Made by a program: the position numbers and the translations under genes. From NCBI GenBank assembly GCA_934754425.1, contig CAKVIN010000014.1, positions 1 to 64,000 of the forward strand: a stretch of DNA of 64,000 nucleotides, read 5' to 3'. Of the stretch, positions 54,046 to 62,902 are shown piece by piece. Within the stretch, counting starts at the first letter, position 1. Every line of letters starts with the position of its first letter. The notes under the pieces are model-generated. The model ran no database searches, was not told where the DNA came from, and saw only the letters and a program-made list of their open reading frames with translations. Origin of the DNA: an uncultured Candidatus Melainabacteria bacterium. GTDB lineage: Bacteria > Cyanobacteriota > Vampirovibrionia > Gastranaerophilales > Gastranaerophilaceae.

Positions 54046-55782
54046 ATGGGAAGATTAAAGATTTTTTTTAAATATTTTAGAAACAATAAGAGAACATTTT
54101 TTAGTTACTCTTTTTTATCATTTTTAGTTGGAATATTAGAGTTATTTGGAGTTGCACTTATATACCCATTCATATTAAAGTTTTTATCAGAAAATAAAAG
54201 TGATGGATTGCAAAATTCTCCGGCTTTAATAGGGTGCGTTATAATATCATTATTTCTTTTAAAAAATTTCATAATGATAAAATACACGGCACTACAGACT
54301 AATTTTGCAAAAAAAACAGAAGCAGAAGTAAAATTAAAATTCGTTAATTATTTTCTTGCTTCAGAATATTTTAAAACATCTAAAATATCACTTGCCGAAA
54401 AAGAAAATATCCTTACCTATATTATTCCGAATGTTATTAATAATTATATTTTACGAATACTAAACTTAAATGTAAACTTTTTCATCTTTACACTTATTTC
54501 TGCGCTTTTATTAATCAAATTCCCAATAGCAACTATATTCACAACTTGTTTTGCACTTATTTTAATAACAATTCAATATAAATTTTTCAAGCCTAAACTC
54601 AAATCTATTTCTGAGCAATTAAGCCAAGCATCATCAAAACTAAACCAAAGATGCTATGAAATTATTTTGAATATCAAAGGAGTGAAAATTTCTAACAACG
54701 AAAAGTACTTTTATGATAACTATAAAAATGCAATAGAACACTTGTATAAAAATGAACAACAAATGCTTTTCTATAATATTATTCCACCATATATTACAGA
54801 ACCATTTATTATAATTTTACTTTTTACACTTTTAACAATTATAGCAATGCAAAACTTTACGCAACCGGATAAATTAGTTGCATCTTTTGCCCTTATTGTA
54901 TCAGCAATTTTCAGATTATCACCAACAATTTCTCGAATTCAAGTGAACTTAAACGGCTTTAATTCTGCTTTACCATTTGTCGACGAACTACTTAATTATT
55001 GTCATAAATTTGACTTAAATAACATACCACAAATGCCTAATCATGAATTTCAAAAATTTACGTCAACTTTAGAATTCAAAGACATTAACTTCAGTTATAT
55101 TCCAAATAAATTAGCTTTAAAAAATATCAATTTTACCATTAACAAGGGAGAATTAATTGGAATTGTCGGACTTTCTGGTGCAGGCAAAACAACACTTGCT
55201 GATATCATCTCCGGCTTATTAAAACCACAATCCGGAGAAATTCTAATAGACGGAATACCACAAACCAAGCCACTGCATATAGGATATATTCCACAAGAAT
55301 TTAACATAATAAACGGTACTATAAAAGATAATGTAACTTTTGGTGCAGAAGAACAATTAGACAACAAAGTTATTGAAGTTCTGAAAAAAGCGAAATTATA
55401 TGATTACATAAATGAAAATTATCCTGAAGGCATTTATGCAAACCCATTCATTGACTCTACAGGCTTTTCTCAAGGACAAAAACAACGATTAGCAATTGCA
55501 AGAGCACTATATTCAGATCCTGATATTTTAATAATGGACGAAGCAACTTCTTCTTTAGATTTAAAAACAGAAAACGAACTTTGTACAGTTCTTAATTCTT
55601 TAAAAAAAGATATGACAATCATTGCAATTGCGCATAGATTATCAACAATAAAAAATGCTGATAAAATTATCTTTATAAAAAATGCTGAGATACAAGATAT
55701 CGCAGCATTTGATAAATTAATTACACAAAATTCTGATTTTAAAACATTTGTTGAACTCAGTTCTTTAGATAAATCAAATTAA
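54046..55782 (+). CDS. ABC-type exporter, fused membrane and ATPase domains
   Basis: A 578-residue half-transporter of the lipid/peptide/protein exporter type, which should work as a dimer. The membrane part (about 15-310) has several helices. The ATPase part has P-loop GLSGAGKTTLADII near 374-387, the signature as FSQGQKQRLAIARAL (Phe-Ser-Gln in place of Leu-Ser-Gly), and Walker B ILIMDEATSSLDLKTE. A possible TATGAT -10 box only 8 bases before the ATG suggests another leaderless message. Substrate unknown. Its 3' end overlaps the minus-strand 50-residue ORF by 4 bases. Confidence 0.93.
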   Translation: MGRLKIFFKYFRNNKRTFFSYSFLSFLVGILELFGVALIYPFILKFLSENKSDGLQNSPALIGCVIISLFLLKNFIMIKYTALQTNFAKKTEAEVKLKFVNYFLASEYFKTSKISLAEKENILTYIIPNVINNYILRILNLNVNFFIFTLISALLLIKFPIATIFTTCFALILITIQYKFFKPKLKSISEQLSQASSKLNQRCYEIILNIKGVKISNNEKYFYDNYKNAIEHLYKNEQQMLFYNIIPPYITEPFIIILLFTLLTIIAMQNFTQPDKLVASFALIVSAIFRLSPTISRIQVNLNGFNSALPFVDELLNYCHKFDLNNIPQMPNHEFQKFTSTLEFKDINFSYIPNKLALKNINFTINKGELIGIVGLSGAGKTTLADIISGLLKPQSGEILIDGIPQTKPLHIGYIPQEFNIINGTIKDNVTFGAEEQLDNKVIEVLKKAKLYDYINENYPEGIYANPFIDSTGFSQGQKQRLAIARALYSDPDILIMDEATSSLDLKTENELCTVLNSLKKDMTIIAIAHRLSTIKNADKIIFIKNAEIQDIAAFDKLITQNSDFKTFVELSSLDKSN

Positions 55783-55931
55783 AGAACTCTTACCCTATCC
55801 ATTAATCTGGTAATCTTTTCTTTAAACTGCCTATCTATCGGTGATGTTGTAAAACCTTCCAATCTGGCAGCTTCCTCTCGTTCAATCAAATCTTTTTCAA
55901 TCATGGCTAATTTTCTAATCGCAATGTTCAT
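55779..55931 (-). CDS. 50-residue unknown protein
   Basis: MNIAIRKLAMIEKDLIEREE is followed by AARLEGFTTSPIDRQFKEKI and TRLMDRVRVL. The ORF is short, but a strong ribosome site (GGAGG six bases before the ATG) and the shared upstream element at 55968-56001 support it. It is amphipathic and helical with mixed charge. It could be a small regulator or an adaptor; no family is recognised. Its 3' end overlaps the last 4 bases of the ABC exporter gene on the opposite strand. Confidence 0.75.
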   Translation of the reverse strand: MNIAIRKLAMIEKDLIEREEAARLEGFTTSPIDRQFKEKITRLMDRVRVL

Positions 55932-55967
55932 ACACAACCTCCAAACCATACTATTTTACTAACCTTA

Positions 55968-56001
55968 CATATATATAAAGTTAAATTTATCTAAAAAATT
56001 G
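55968..56001 (-). promoter_or_regulatory. shared two-part upstream element, copy C
   Basis: On the minus strand: CAATTTT (55995-56001), 15 bases, TTTATATATATG (55968-55979), then TAAGGTTA as in copy A. It lies 36 bases before the ATG at 55931. Confidence 0.7.
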
Positions 56002-56047
56002 ACTTTTTTGTTAAGAAATATTAAAAAATTTACTCAAATCTTTGTAG

Positions 56048-56053
56048 TATAAT
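56048..56053 (+). promoter_or_regulatory. -10 box of ilvE
   Basis: Consensus TATAAT; no good -35 box is seen at 16-18 bases. Predicted transcription start near 56060, 15 bases before a seven-codon upstream ORF. Confidence 0.5.
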
Positions 56054-56074
56054 ATATAGCGAGGATTCATATTT

Positions 56075-56098
56075 ATGATTAAGGAGGAAGTATCATAA
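56075..56098 (+). CDS. seven-codon upstream ORF overlapping ilvE
   Basis: ATG-ATT-AAG-GAG-GAA-GTA-TCA-TAA encodes MIKEEVS. Its stop shares one base with the ilvE start (TAATG), and it covers the ilvE ribosome site AAGGAGGAAG. GAGGA at 56061-56065 could serve as its own site. It may be chance, or a coupling device for ilvE translation. It contains no branched-chain residue run beyond one Ile and one Val, so classic attenuation is unlikely. Confidence 0.35.
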   Translation: MIKEEVS

Positions 56099-57129
56099 TG
56101 AAAACTATTGAAAAAAGCATTGATTGGGCAAATTTAGGATTTGGTTATATCCAAACTGATTACCGTTTTGTTTCAAACTTCAAAGACGGTAAATGGGATG
56201 AAGGAACAATGACATCCGACCCAAATATTACAATGAACGAGTGCGCTTGTGTTCTTCAATATGCTCAGACTTGTTTTGAAGGAATGAAAGCATATAGAAC
56301 AAAAGATAACAAAGTTGTTTGCTTTAGACCTGACTTAAATGCAAAAAGAATGGCTGATACATGTCGTTATTTAGAAATGGCTGTATTTCCGGAAGATAAA
56401 TTTATTGAAGCAGTAGTAGAAGTTGTAAAGAAAAACATTGATTTTGTTCCTCCATATGGTTCTGGGGCAGCATTATATTTAAGACCTTACATGTTTGGCA
56501 TGAATCCTGTTATGGGAGTAAAACCTGCAAGCGAATTTCAATTCAGAATTTTTGCTTCTCCGGTCGGTCCTTATTTTAAACGTGGTGCAAAACCAATTAC
56601 CCTACGTGTACCTGATTTTGACAGAGCAGCTCCTCATGGAACAGGTCATATTAAAGCCGGCTTGAACTATGCAATGAGTCTTCATGCTATAGTTGATGCA
56701 CATAACCAAGGGTATAACGAAAATATGTACTTGGATTCTGCAACAAGAACTAAGGTTGAAGAAACCGGTGGTGCAAATATTATTTTCGTAACAAAAGATA
56801 ATAAAGTAGTTACACCAAAATCAAGCTCTATTTTACCTTCAATTACAAGACGCTCTTTAATGTACGTAGCAGAGCATTATTTAGGTTTACAAGCTGAAGA
56901 AAGAGAAATTCCATTTAGTGAAGTTAAGGATTTTGCCGAATGTGCTCTTTGCGGAACAGCTGCTATTCTATCACCGGTTGGAAAAGTTGTAGACCACGGT
57001 AATGAAATATTATTCCCATCCGGCATGGAAAAAATGGGACCAATCACTCAAAAGCTTTATGAAACATTAACAGGCATTCAAATGGGCGAAGTCGAAGCTC
57101 CAGAAGGTTGGATAAAAGTTATAGCATAA
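56098..57129 (+). CDS. ilvE: branched-chain amino acid aminotransferase
   Basis: A PLP enzyme for the last step of Leu, Ile and Val synthesis or the first step of their breakdown. The 343-residue class IV (fold-type IV) protein has QTCFEGMKAYRT near 55, RFRIFASPVGPYF-like FRIFASPVGPYF near 148, the Schiff-base Lys in GHIKAGLNYAMSLH, and VEETGGANIIFV with the phosphate-binding TAAILSP later. It is monocistronic with a strong terminator. AAGGAGGAAG precedes the ATG. Confidence 0.94.
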   Translation: MKTIEKSIDWANLGFGYIQTDYRFVSNFKDGKWDEGTMTSDPNITMNECACVLQYAQTCFEGMKAYRTKDNKVVCFRPDLNAKRMADTCRYLEMAVFPEDKFIEAVVEVVKKNIDFVPPYGSGAALYLRPYMFGMNPVMGVKPASEFQFRIFASPVGPYFKRGAKPITLRVPDFDRAAPHGTGHIKAGLNYAMSLHAIVDAHNQGYNENMYLDSATRTKVEETGGANIIFVTKDNKVVTPKSSSILPSITRRSLMYVAEHYLGLQAEEREIPFSEVKDFAECALCGTAAILSPVGKVVDHGNEILFPSGMEKMGPITQKLYETLTGIQMGEVEAPEGWIKVIA

Positions 57130-57140
57130 ATTTATAAACA

Positions 57141-57169
57141 AAAACCGGATTTAAAAAATCCGGTTTTTT
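57141..57169. terminator. terminator after ilvE
   Basis: AAAACCGGAT (57141-57150) pairs with ATCCGGTTTT (57158-57167), then further T. It lies between the convergent ilvE and HEAT-like genes. Confidence 0.92.
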
Positions 57170-57175
57170 ACTAAA

Positions 57176-58345
57176 TTATAAAGCTAATATACAAGCCCTA
57201 AGCGTTTCGTCATCAATTACTTCTATAGCTTGCTGTTTATGTTCATACCTTAGCGCATTTAATTCTTTTAATTTAGATAAAACTTTTAGTATTAACGTCG
57301 GATTTCTGGAATCTAACAAAGTTTCCAATTCTTCAATTTCATCAACATAATCAACTGCAAAAAATACAAAATTACTTTCATCAAACAATTCATCATATAA
57401 TAAACTTTTTAATTTATTACTATCAATAGTTGATAAAAATTCATTTATTGCAATAACTTCTTCTTTTGTATTTCTGTCACAATCAAATAAATATTCATCA
57501 TTACTTGTTAATTCTGCAAATTTTTCTTGCGCTAACCTTAAAAGCAAAGCAGTTGAACTTGTTAAATTATTTTTATACAAATGTTCAAAAACTTCTAATA
57601 AATTATAATCAATAACCGCTGAAACTGGTAATATTTCAGGAATTGCATTCACTATATTGCATAAAACTAAAATTCCATCATCATTTTTTACAAGTTCTTC
57701 TATAGAAACAAGATAAGGAATTTCTGAAGCAATATTTTCAGCAAGAGAAGACTGTTTCATCACATTTAATATTTGTTCCAAACTATCTTTTGCTTTAAAA
57801 TTAACAAGATACTTAACTCCATTATATTGTTCAAATTCATCATTAGAATTAAGCAATGCAATAGCTTCATTTCTAAATACTTCATCATTAGCTCTTGATA
57901 AAATTTCAATAGAATTTATACTCAATGGTTCAAAATCTGATTTTGCAGAATTTCTAAAAAGTGGCATAAGTTCCACTACATATTCCTTTGGAACAAGTGA
58001 TAAGAATTTTGCAGCATAAGCCTTCTTGCCATTATCACCATTTATAAAAATTTCTTTTATTAACGGCAAAAGTTCCAAACCACCGAATTTATACAAAACC
58101 TGAGCTATCATTGTATCGTATGAAGATGAGTAATAATCAAAAAAAGAAATTAAATTTTGATAATTATCCTTTGTGCAAACTTGCTTAATTCTTGTTGCTA
58201 CATTACTCTTTACAAAATCAAACAAAAAATCATCTTGTTTTACAAGTTTTGAAAAAAGTGCAACATCAGAATTATCAACCAAAGATTTTGCGACAGCTTC
58301 ATACTCCGCAGGATTTTTACCTGTGAGCTTTTTTATTAAATCCAT
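57176..58345 (-). CDS. HEAT-like helical-repeat protein
   Basis: A 389-residue soluble protein made almost wholly of helices. Repeating pairs (for example LELLPLIKEIFINGDNGKKAYAAKFLSLVP, NEAIALLNSNDEFEQYNGVKYLVNFKAKDSLEQILNVM with intervening loops) suggest HEAT or ARM repeats. No catalytic motif, signal or membrane segment. It is probably a protein-binding scaffold. It follows the DprA-like gene on the same strand after 109 bases with a terminator-like hairpin. Confidence 0.75.
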   Translation of the reverse strand: MDLIKKLTGKNPAEYEAVAKSLVDNSDVALFSKLVKQDDFLFDFVKSNVATRIKQVCTKDNYQNLISFFDYYSSSYDTMIAQVLYKFGGLELLPLIKEIFINGDNGKKAYAAKFLSLVPKEYVVELMPLFRNSAKSDFEPLSINSIEILSRANDEVFRNEAIALLNSNDEFEQYNGVKYLVNFKAKDSLEQILNVMKQSSLAENIASEIPYLVSIEELVKNDDGILVLCNIVNAIPEILPVSAVIDYNLLEVFEHLYKNNLTSSTALLLRLAQEKFAELTSNDEYLFDCDRNTKEEVIAINEFLSTIDSNKLKSLLYDELFDESNFVFFAVDYVDEIEELETLLDSRNPTLILKVLSKLKELNALRYEHKQQAIEVIDDETLRACILAL

Positions 58346-58403
58346 AATTTTATCCTTGAATAATGATTAGATATATAAAAGTAATTTTGGAGTAGTTTTG
58401 AAC

Positions 58404-58439
58404 AAAAAGCGAAACCGACAAGCGTAAGCTTCGTTTTTA
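58404..58439 (-). terminator. possible terminator after the DprA-like gene
   Basis: AAAAAGCGAA (58404-58413) can pair with TTCGTTTTT (58430-58438) around a loop with an inner AAGC-TTAC-GCTT hairpin. T5 follows on the minus strand. Confidence 0.45.
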
Positions 58440-58454
58440 TTCGTCCATTTACCC

Positions 58455-59030
58455 CTAATCTAAATAAAACACTGTAACTACTTTGTGTCCTTCTTCTGCG
58501 TACTCAACAGCTCTGTGAAGAGTTTTACTTGTATGAGAAAGGAAACAAATTAACTGATTACAATCATCAATAATTTCTCTATTGCAAACTCTTGAAGCAT
58601 CTGCTAAAGTCATCATTGCTCTATCAGAATGTTCTACAATATTAGGAACACCAATAAGTTGATCTTGTACATCTGAAGGTTGTTGTCCGATTGTTTGAGG
58701 TAAAATAACCTTCAATCTATCAGGATTTGACTTCATTGCACCACGTATAGCCGCTGCGTTTGTACCGCAAGAACCACCGGATGTAATAATAGTATTACCT
58801 TGTCTAACAAGAGCAGTTGTTAATGTTTCAATCATTTGCTGATGTGTAATCGCAAGATTTCTTGAACCGATTATTGCAATTCTTTTGGCGGGCTGCTTAA
58901 TAGTAGCTAATTCCATTGCTAACTCATCTACCGTATCCGGTGAATGTTCTGCTGTATCCATGTCCCCCATTGGAACCATAATGGAAGGTTGTTTGTTGTC
59001 ATCGTCAACTGAATTGAAAATATCGTTCAT
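58455..59030 (-). CDS. DprA-like SLOG-fold protein of cyanobacterial type
   Basis: A 191-residue protein carrying only the Rossmann-like core of DprA: RIAIIGSRNLAITHQQMIETLTTALVRQGNTIITSGGSCGTNAAAIRGAM, split as residues 50-100, then VILPQTIGQQPSD and CNREIIDDCNQLICFLSHTSKTLHRAVEYAEEGHKVVTVFYLD. Short proteins of this sort ending in FY-x-D are typical of cyanobacteria, where they are labelled DNA recombination-mediator protein A. It lacks the extra N- and C-terminal domains of full DprA, so a role in natural transformation is uncertain. The first 45 residues are acidic and probably disordered. Confidence 0.85.
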   Translation of the reverse strand: MNDIFNSVDDDNKQPSIMVPMGDMDTAEHSPDTVDELAMELATIKQPAKRIAIIGSRNLAITHQQMIETLTTALVRQGNTIITSGGSCGTNAAAIRGAMKSNPDRLKVILPQTIGQQPSDVQDQLIGVPNIVEHSDRAMMTLADASRVCNREIIDDCNQLICFLSHTSKTLHRAVEYAEEGHKVVTVFYLD

Positions 59031-59124
59031 TGTACCACCTTTAAAAAAATAATATTGTCATTTCTATTTATTTTGTGTATGCTGATATATAATATCACAA
59101 AATTAACAGTTTGGGAATAGGGGA

Positions 59125-61722
59125 ATGGAAAATATTTTAGCGAATCTTAATAAAGAACAGCTTGAAGCTGCAAAAACAACAGAGGGAGCATTATTAATAC
59201 TAGCCGGAGCTGGTAGCGGCAAGACAAAAGTTTTAACCTCAAGAATTGCGTATATGATACAGAATGGCGCAATTGCAGGTAAAATTTTAGCAGTTACATT
59301 TACAAACAAAGCTGCTAAAGAAATGAAAGAAAGACTTTCTGCAATCTTAGGGGAAAATATCGTTAAATATATGTGGGTTGGTACTTTTCACAGTATTTGC
59401 GGACGTATTCTAAGACAAGATATCGAAAATTATGAATTTCAATCCGGCAAAAAACTGGATAAAAATTTCACAATCTATGATGAAACTGATTCCATGGCTA
59501 TAATTAAACAGGCAATAAAGAAATTAAACATGGATGATAAAATTTATCAACCAAAACTAATTAAAGCCGTAATTTCTAACGCTAAAAACAAAATGCAAGA
59601 TGCATATACATTCGCAACTTTTGCAAGAGATTTCAAATCACAAAATATTGCTAAAGTATTCGAATTCTACGAAAATGCACTTAATAATAACAACGCAATT
59701 GACTTCGATGACATGCTAATGCTTTGTGTTAAATTATTGGAACAAAATCCTGAAGTCAGAAAAAAATACTACGATAAATTCCAACACATTTTAGTCGATG
59801 AGTATCAAGATACCAACCAAGCGCAATATCAACTTGTGAAAGCACTTTATACAAACTTACTGCCGGATATTCCTGATAGCCGTTCTCTTTGCGTAGTAGG
59901 TGATGTTGACCAGTCTATTTACAGTTGGCGTGGTGCGGATTTTAGAATTATCATGAATTTCCAAAATGACTTTCCAAAAGCAAAATTGGTTAAATTGGAA
60001 CAAAATTATCGTTCTACTGCAAATATTCTTAATGCCGCAAATGCTATTATTGAAAACAATGAAGAGCGTGTAGACAAAGTACTCTATTCACAAAAAGGTG
60101 ATGGAGAGAAAATCTCTTTGTACGAAGCGCAAGATGAAGCAGATGAAGCAAATTATATTGTAAAGCGAATTAAAGATACTTCTGATAACTATAATCAATT
60201 TTCTATTCTCTATAGAACGAACGCTCAATCTCGTGCTTTAGAAGAAGCTCTTATTGCAGCAGGAATTCCGTATAGAATTTATGGCGGTCTAAAGTTCTAT
60301 GACAGAAAAGAAATTAAGGATGCGATTGCTTATCTTAAATTAATTTATAATAATGACGATTCACAGTCTTTGCGAAGAATAATCAATGTTCCAAAGCGTG
60401 CAATAGGTGAAACTACATTAAAACACTTACAAGAATACGCTGATAGCAGAGATATCAGTCTTTTTGGCGCAATAAGAGAAGTTGATGATATCGAAGCAAT
60501 TAAATCAGGAACAGCTACAAAGCTTAAAGATTTTGCAATGCTTATGGATAAATTGAAAGAAGCGCAAACAAGATACTCTTTACCGGAATTTTTGAGTTTA
60601 ATTTTGGAAAAGAGCGGATACTTGAGAGAACTTCAAGCAACAGGAACTGATGAAGACCAAACAAGAATTGAAAACTTACAAGAACTTGTTAACGTAGCCA
60701 ATGAATTTGAGCCTGAAGAACTTGACAATGCCTTAGGTGAATTCTTATCACAGGTATCTCTTGTATCTGATATTGATAGTATGGACGAAATTGCAAATAA
60801 TGTAACATTAATGACATTACACGCATCTAAAGGTTTGGAATTCCCTATTGTATTCTTAGCCGGTTGTGATGAAGGAATTTTCCCTTCTGCCAGATGTTCA
60901 AACAGCCTTTCTGAATTAGAAGAAGAAAGACGTTTGATGTATGTTGGCGTAACAAGAGCTGAAACAAAATTGTATTTAACAACCGCAAAACGACGTCAAA
61001 TGTGGGGTGAATATAAATACTATACTCCTAGCCGATTCTTAGAAGAAATTCCTGCAAAACTTGTGGAACAAGAAGAATCTGCGTTCTCAGAATATTCAGA
61101 ACCAAGAAGTACGTTTAATAGCGCTGTAAAATCCGTTCGCCAAGGGGGTAAATTAAGCGGGAGTAATTCCAATGGGGGTAAATTCAATGGCGGTAGCTAC
61201 TCAAGTGGAAGCTCAAGCAAATCATCCTCTGTTCGTTCAAATTCAGATGGGTACGTAAAACCTGTTAGTGGATTTGGCGCAAATTTCTCAGCACCAAAGA
61301 GTTCTTCTTCAACTTCAACCGGATTTGGCTCAAACTTTGTAGCGCCAACGGTTAAGAAAACAACAAATGTTGTTAAACGTACTCCAAGTAAAGTTATAAT
61401 AAATAAAAGTCCATTAAATAAAGCTAAAGAAGAAGAAAAAATAAAAGCGTTTTTTGAAGACAATGTTATGAAACGTAAGCTGGAAGAAAAAAAACGTCAA
61501 GATGCAGAAGTTGAAAAACAACAACAGGCTGAAGTTGAAGCAAAAAACACAGCTACACAGTATTATTTCAATGTTGGCGAAAGAGTTTTTCATGACAAAT
61601 TAGGAATCGGGCACATTACTGACGTTATACAAATTGGCGATAGTACTATGTACACAATAGATTTTGGTAAAACTGGTAAAAAAGCAATGGATGCCGCTTA
61701 TGCACGTTTAAAGAAATTCTAA
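59125..61722 (+). CDS. pcrA: PcrA/UvrD-family DNA helicase
   Basis: A superfamily 1A 3'-5' helicase in repair and replication conflict. The 865-residue protein has motif I AGAGSGKT near 27-34, motif Ia VTFTNKAAKEM, motif II VDEYQDTNQAQY near 230, QNYRST (IV region), VTLMTLHASKGLEFP and RRLMYVGVTRA. It is longer than usual because of a Ser/Gly/Asn-rich linker (about 665-740) before the C-terminal Tudor-like tail (GERVFHDKLGIGHITDV), which in PcrA binds RNA polymerase. GGAATAGGGG lies just before the ATG. Confidence 0.96.
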   Translation: MENILANLNKEQLEAAKTTEGALLILAGAGSGKTKVLTSRIAYMIQNGAIAGKILAVTFTNKAAKEMKERLSAILGENIVKYMWVGTFHSICGRILRQDIENYEFQSGKKLDKNFTIYDETDSMAIIKQAIKKLNMDDKIYQPKLIKAVISNAKNKMQDAYTFATFARDFKSQNIAKVFEFYENALNNNNAIDFDDMLMLCVKLLEQNPEVRKKYYDKFQHILVDEYQDTNQAQYQLVKALYTNLLPDIPDSRSLCVVGDVDQSIYSWRGADFRIIMNFQNDFPKAKLVKLEQNYRSTANILNAANAIIENNEERVDKVLYSQKGDGEKISLYEAQDEADEANYIVKRIKDTSDNYNQFSILYRTNAQSRALEEALIAAGIPYRIYGGLKFYDRKEIKDAIAYLKLIYNNDDSQSLRRIINVPKRAIGETTLKHLQEYADSRDISLFGAIREVDDIEAIKSGTATKLKDFAMLMDKLKEAQTRYSLPEFLSLILEKSGYLRELQATGTDEDQTRIENLQELVNVANEFEPEELDNALGEFLSQVSLVSDIDSMDEIANNVTLMTLHASKGLEFPIVFLAGCDEGIFPSARCSNSLSELEEERRLMYVGVTRAETKLYLTTAKRRQMWGEYKYYTPSRFLEEIPAKLVEQEESAFSEYSEPRSTFNSAVKSVRQGGKLSGSNSNGGKFNGGSYSSGSSSKSSSVRSNSDGYVKPVSGFGANFSAPKSSSSTSTGFGSNFVAPTVKKTTNVVKRTPSKVIINKSPLNKAKEEEKIKAFFEDNVMKRKLEEKKRQDAEVEKQQQAEVEAKNTATQYYFNVGERVFHDKLGIGHITDVIQIGDSTMYTIDFGKTGKKAMDAAYARLKKF

Positions 61723-61770
61723 ATTCTTTTAACAATCAATTTCTAAATAGATAAGTAATTAAATTCAAAT

Positions 61771-62035
61771 AAAAAAGCCGTACCTCTACCTATCGAAATA
61801 CAAAGAAATTGATTTTGCTTATAAAACCTACTTCTTAAAAGTATAACACCCGCAAGGATTACCTTAGTGCTGCTATGTTTCCATCCTGACACGGTTCGAT
61901 ATCTTACGCCATCATATTTTAAGCTATCAACAATCCTATAAACATAGGCAATCTTTCTGTACCCCTCACGGCAGGCTCTACACCTCGCATAAGCGTTCGA
62001 GTCGAGAGATCCGCTAAGTCCCCGTGGAGTACGGC
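61771..62035 (-). ncRNA. ffs: signal recognition particle RNA, large bacterial type
   Basis: The RNA scaffold of the SRP, which targets membrane proteins. Read on the minus strand, the domain-IV core is GTGTCAGGATGGAAACAT then AGCAGCAC (about 61875-61900), matching the conserved GUCAGG...GGAA...AGCAGC pattern. The ends close with GCCGTAC (62035 downwards) against GTACGGC, followed by T6. At about 265 nt it is the long, Alu-domain-bearing form rather than 4.5S. It lies between pcrA and the glycosyltransferase gene, and no gene overlaps it. Confidence 0.92.
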
Positions 62036-62042
62036 AAACTAG

Positions 62043-62071
62043 ATATTAACATAAATACGCAAAAAAAACAA
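62043..62071 (-). promoter_or_regulatory. promoter of the SRP RNA
   Basis: On the minus strand: TTGTTT (62066-62071), 17 bases, TAATAT (62043-62048). The expected start, 7-8 bases on, coincides with the first paired base of the RNA near 62035. Confidence 0.7.
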
Positions 62072-62106
62072 GTTCAAGAATATTTTATAAAAAATATTAT
62101 CAAAAC

Positions 62107-62784
62107 CTACTGAAAAAAATTCTTTGCATTATCGATATCATCACATACTACAGATGAAAATTCTGGATTTTTACAAGATGCAGAATGGACATGATTCACC
62201 GGTAAATTACATATTTTATAATTATATTTTTGATTTTTTATATTACTATACAAAAGATAATTGTCACCATAAATAATTTTGATATCATTAGGAATTGTAT
62301 AATAATTTTCTTTTTTACCAAAAATCGAGATTCCCCAATCACCGGTATATAAATATTTATCCAATCTTTCAAAATACATAGGATTATTACTATCTTCTAC
62401 AGGTTGTTCTAAAATTTCTACATCGCCAACATTTTTTATAAACAAATTAGAACATCCAATTAATCCGGTATTAGAATCATTAAAAATTTCTGATGAAACA
62501 ACTTTTTTACAAAAATCATCACAAACCAACATATCATCATTCATCAAAACAAAATTATCATTTTTTATTAAAGAAATCCCCAGATTCCAACTTGCATTTA
62601 CATACAAATTTCTTTCAGGAGTACATATCTTAACCTTTGGAATATAATAATAATTTAACTCAACATCAGGTTTATTATTTATTACTAAAATTTCATCAAC
62701 ACAAGAATCTTTTGTAAGAATCTCAAGTAAATTTTTTAATATTTTTAACTTCTTTTGTACAGTAGGAATAATAACTGATATCAT
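62107..62784 (-). CDS. glycosyltransferase family 2-like protein
   Basis: A 225-residue protein with the GT-A opening MISVIIPTVQKKLKILKNLLE, then DEILVINNKPD, YVNASWNLGI and the acidic NDDMLVCDDF, equivalent to the metal-binding DxD region. It probably adds a sugar to a surface glycan; the substrate is unknown. It is short for the family but has no clear break. No membrane segment. It stands alone beyond the SRP RNA. Confidence 0.8.
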   Translation of the reverse strand: MISVIIPTVQKKLKILKNLLEILTKDSCVDEILVINNKPDVELNYYYIPKVKICTPERNLYVNASWNLGISLIKNDNFVLMNDDMLVCDDFCKKVVSSEIFNDSNTGLIGCSNLFIKNVGDVEILEQPVEDSNNPMYFERLDKYLYTGDWGISIFGKKENYYTIPNDIKIIYGDNYLLYSNIKNQKYNYKICNLPVNHVHSASCKNPEFSSVVCDDIDNAKNFFQ

Positions 62785-62830
62785 ACTTGTAAAATATCAT
62801 TAAAAATAAAAAAAAACAACAAAAAAATAA

Positions 62831-62879
62831 CTAAAACCTTAAAACCAACATTTATCTCTGTCTAGTTTTAAGGTTTTAG
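62831..62879 (-). terminator. terminator of the hydrogenase-like module
   Basis: A perfect 15-base stem CTAAAACCTTAAAAC (62831-62845) with GTTTTAAGGTTTTAG (62865-62879). On the minus strand it lies just after the stop at 62903 and is followed by a T-rich run. Confidence 0.88.
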
Positions 62880-62902
62880 TTCTAAATTGTATTTTAATAT
62901 TA

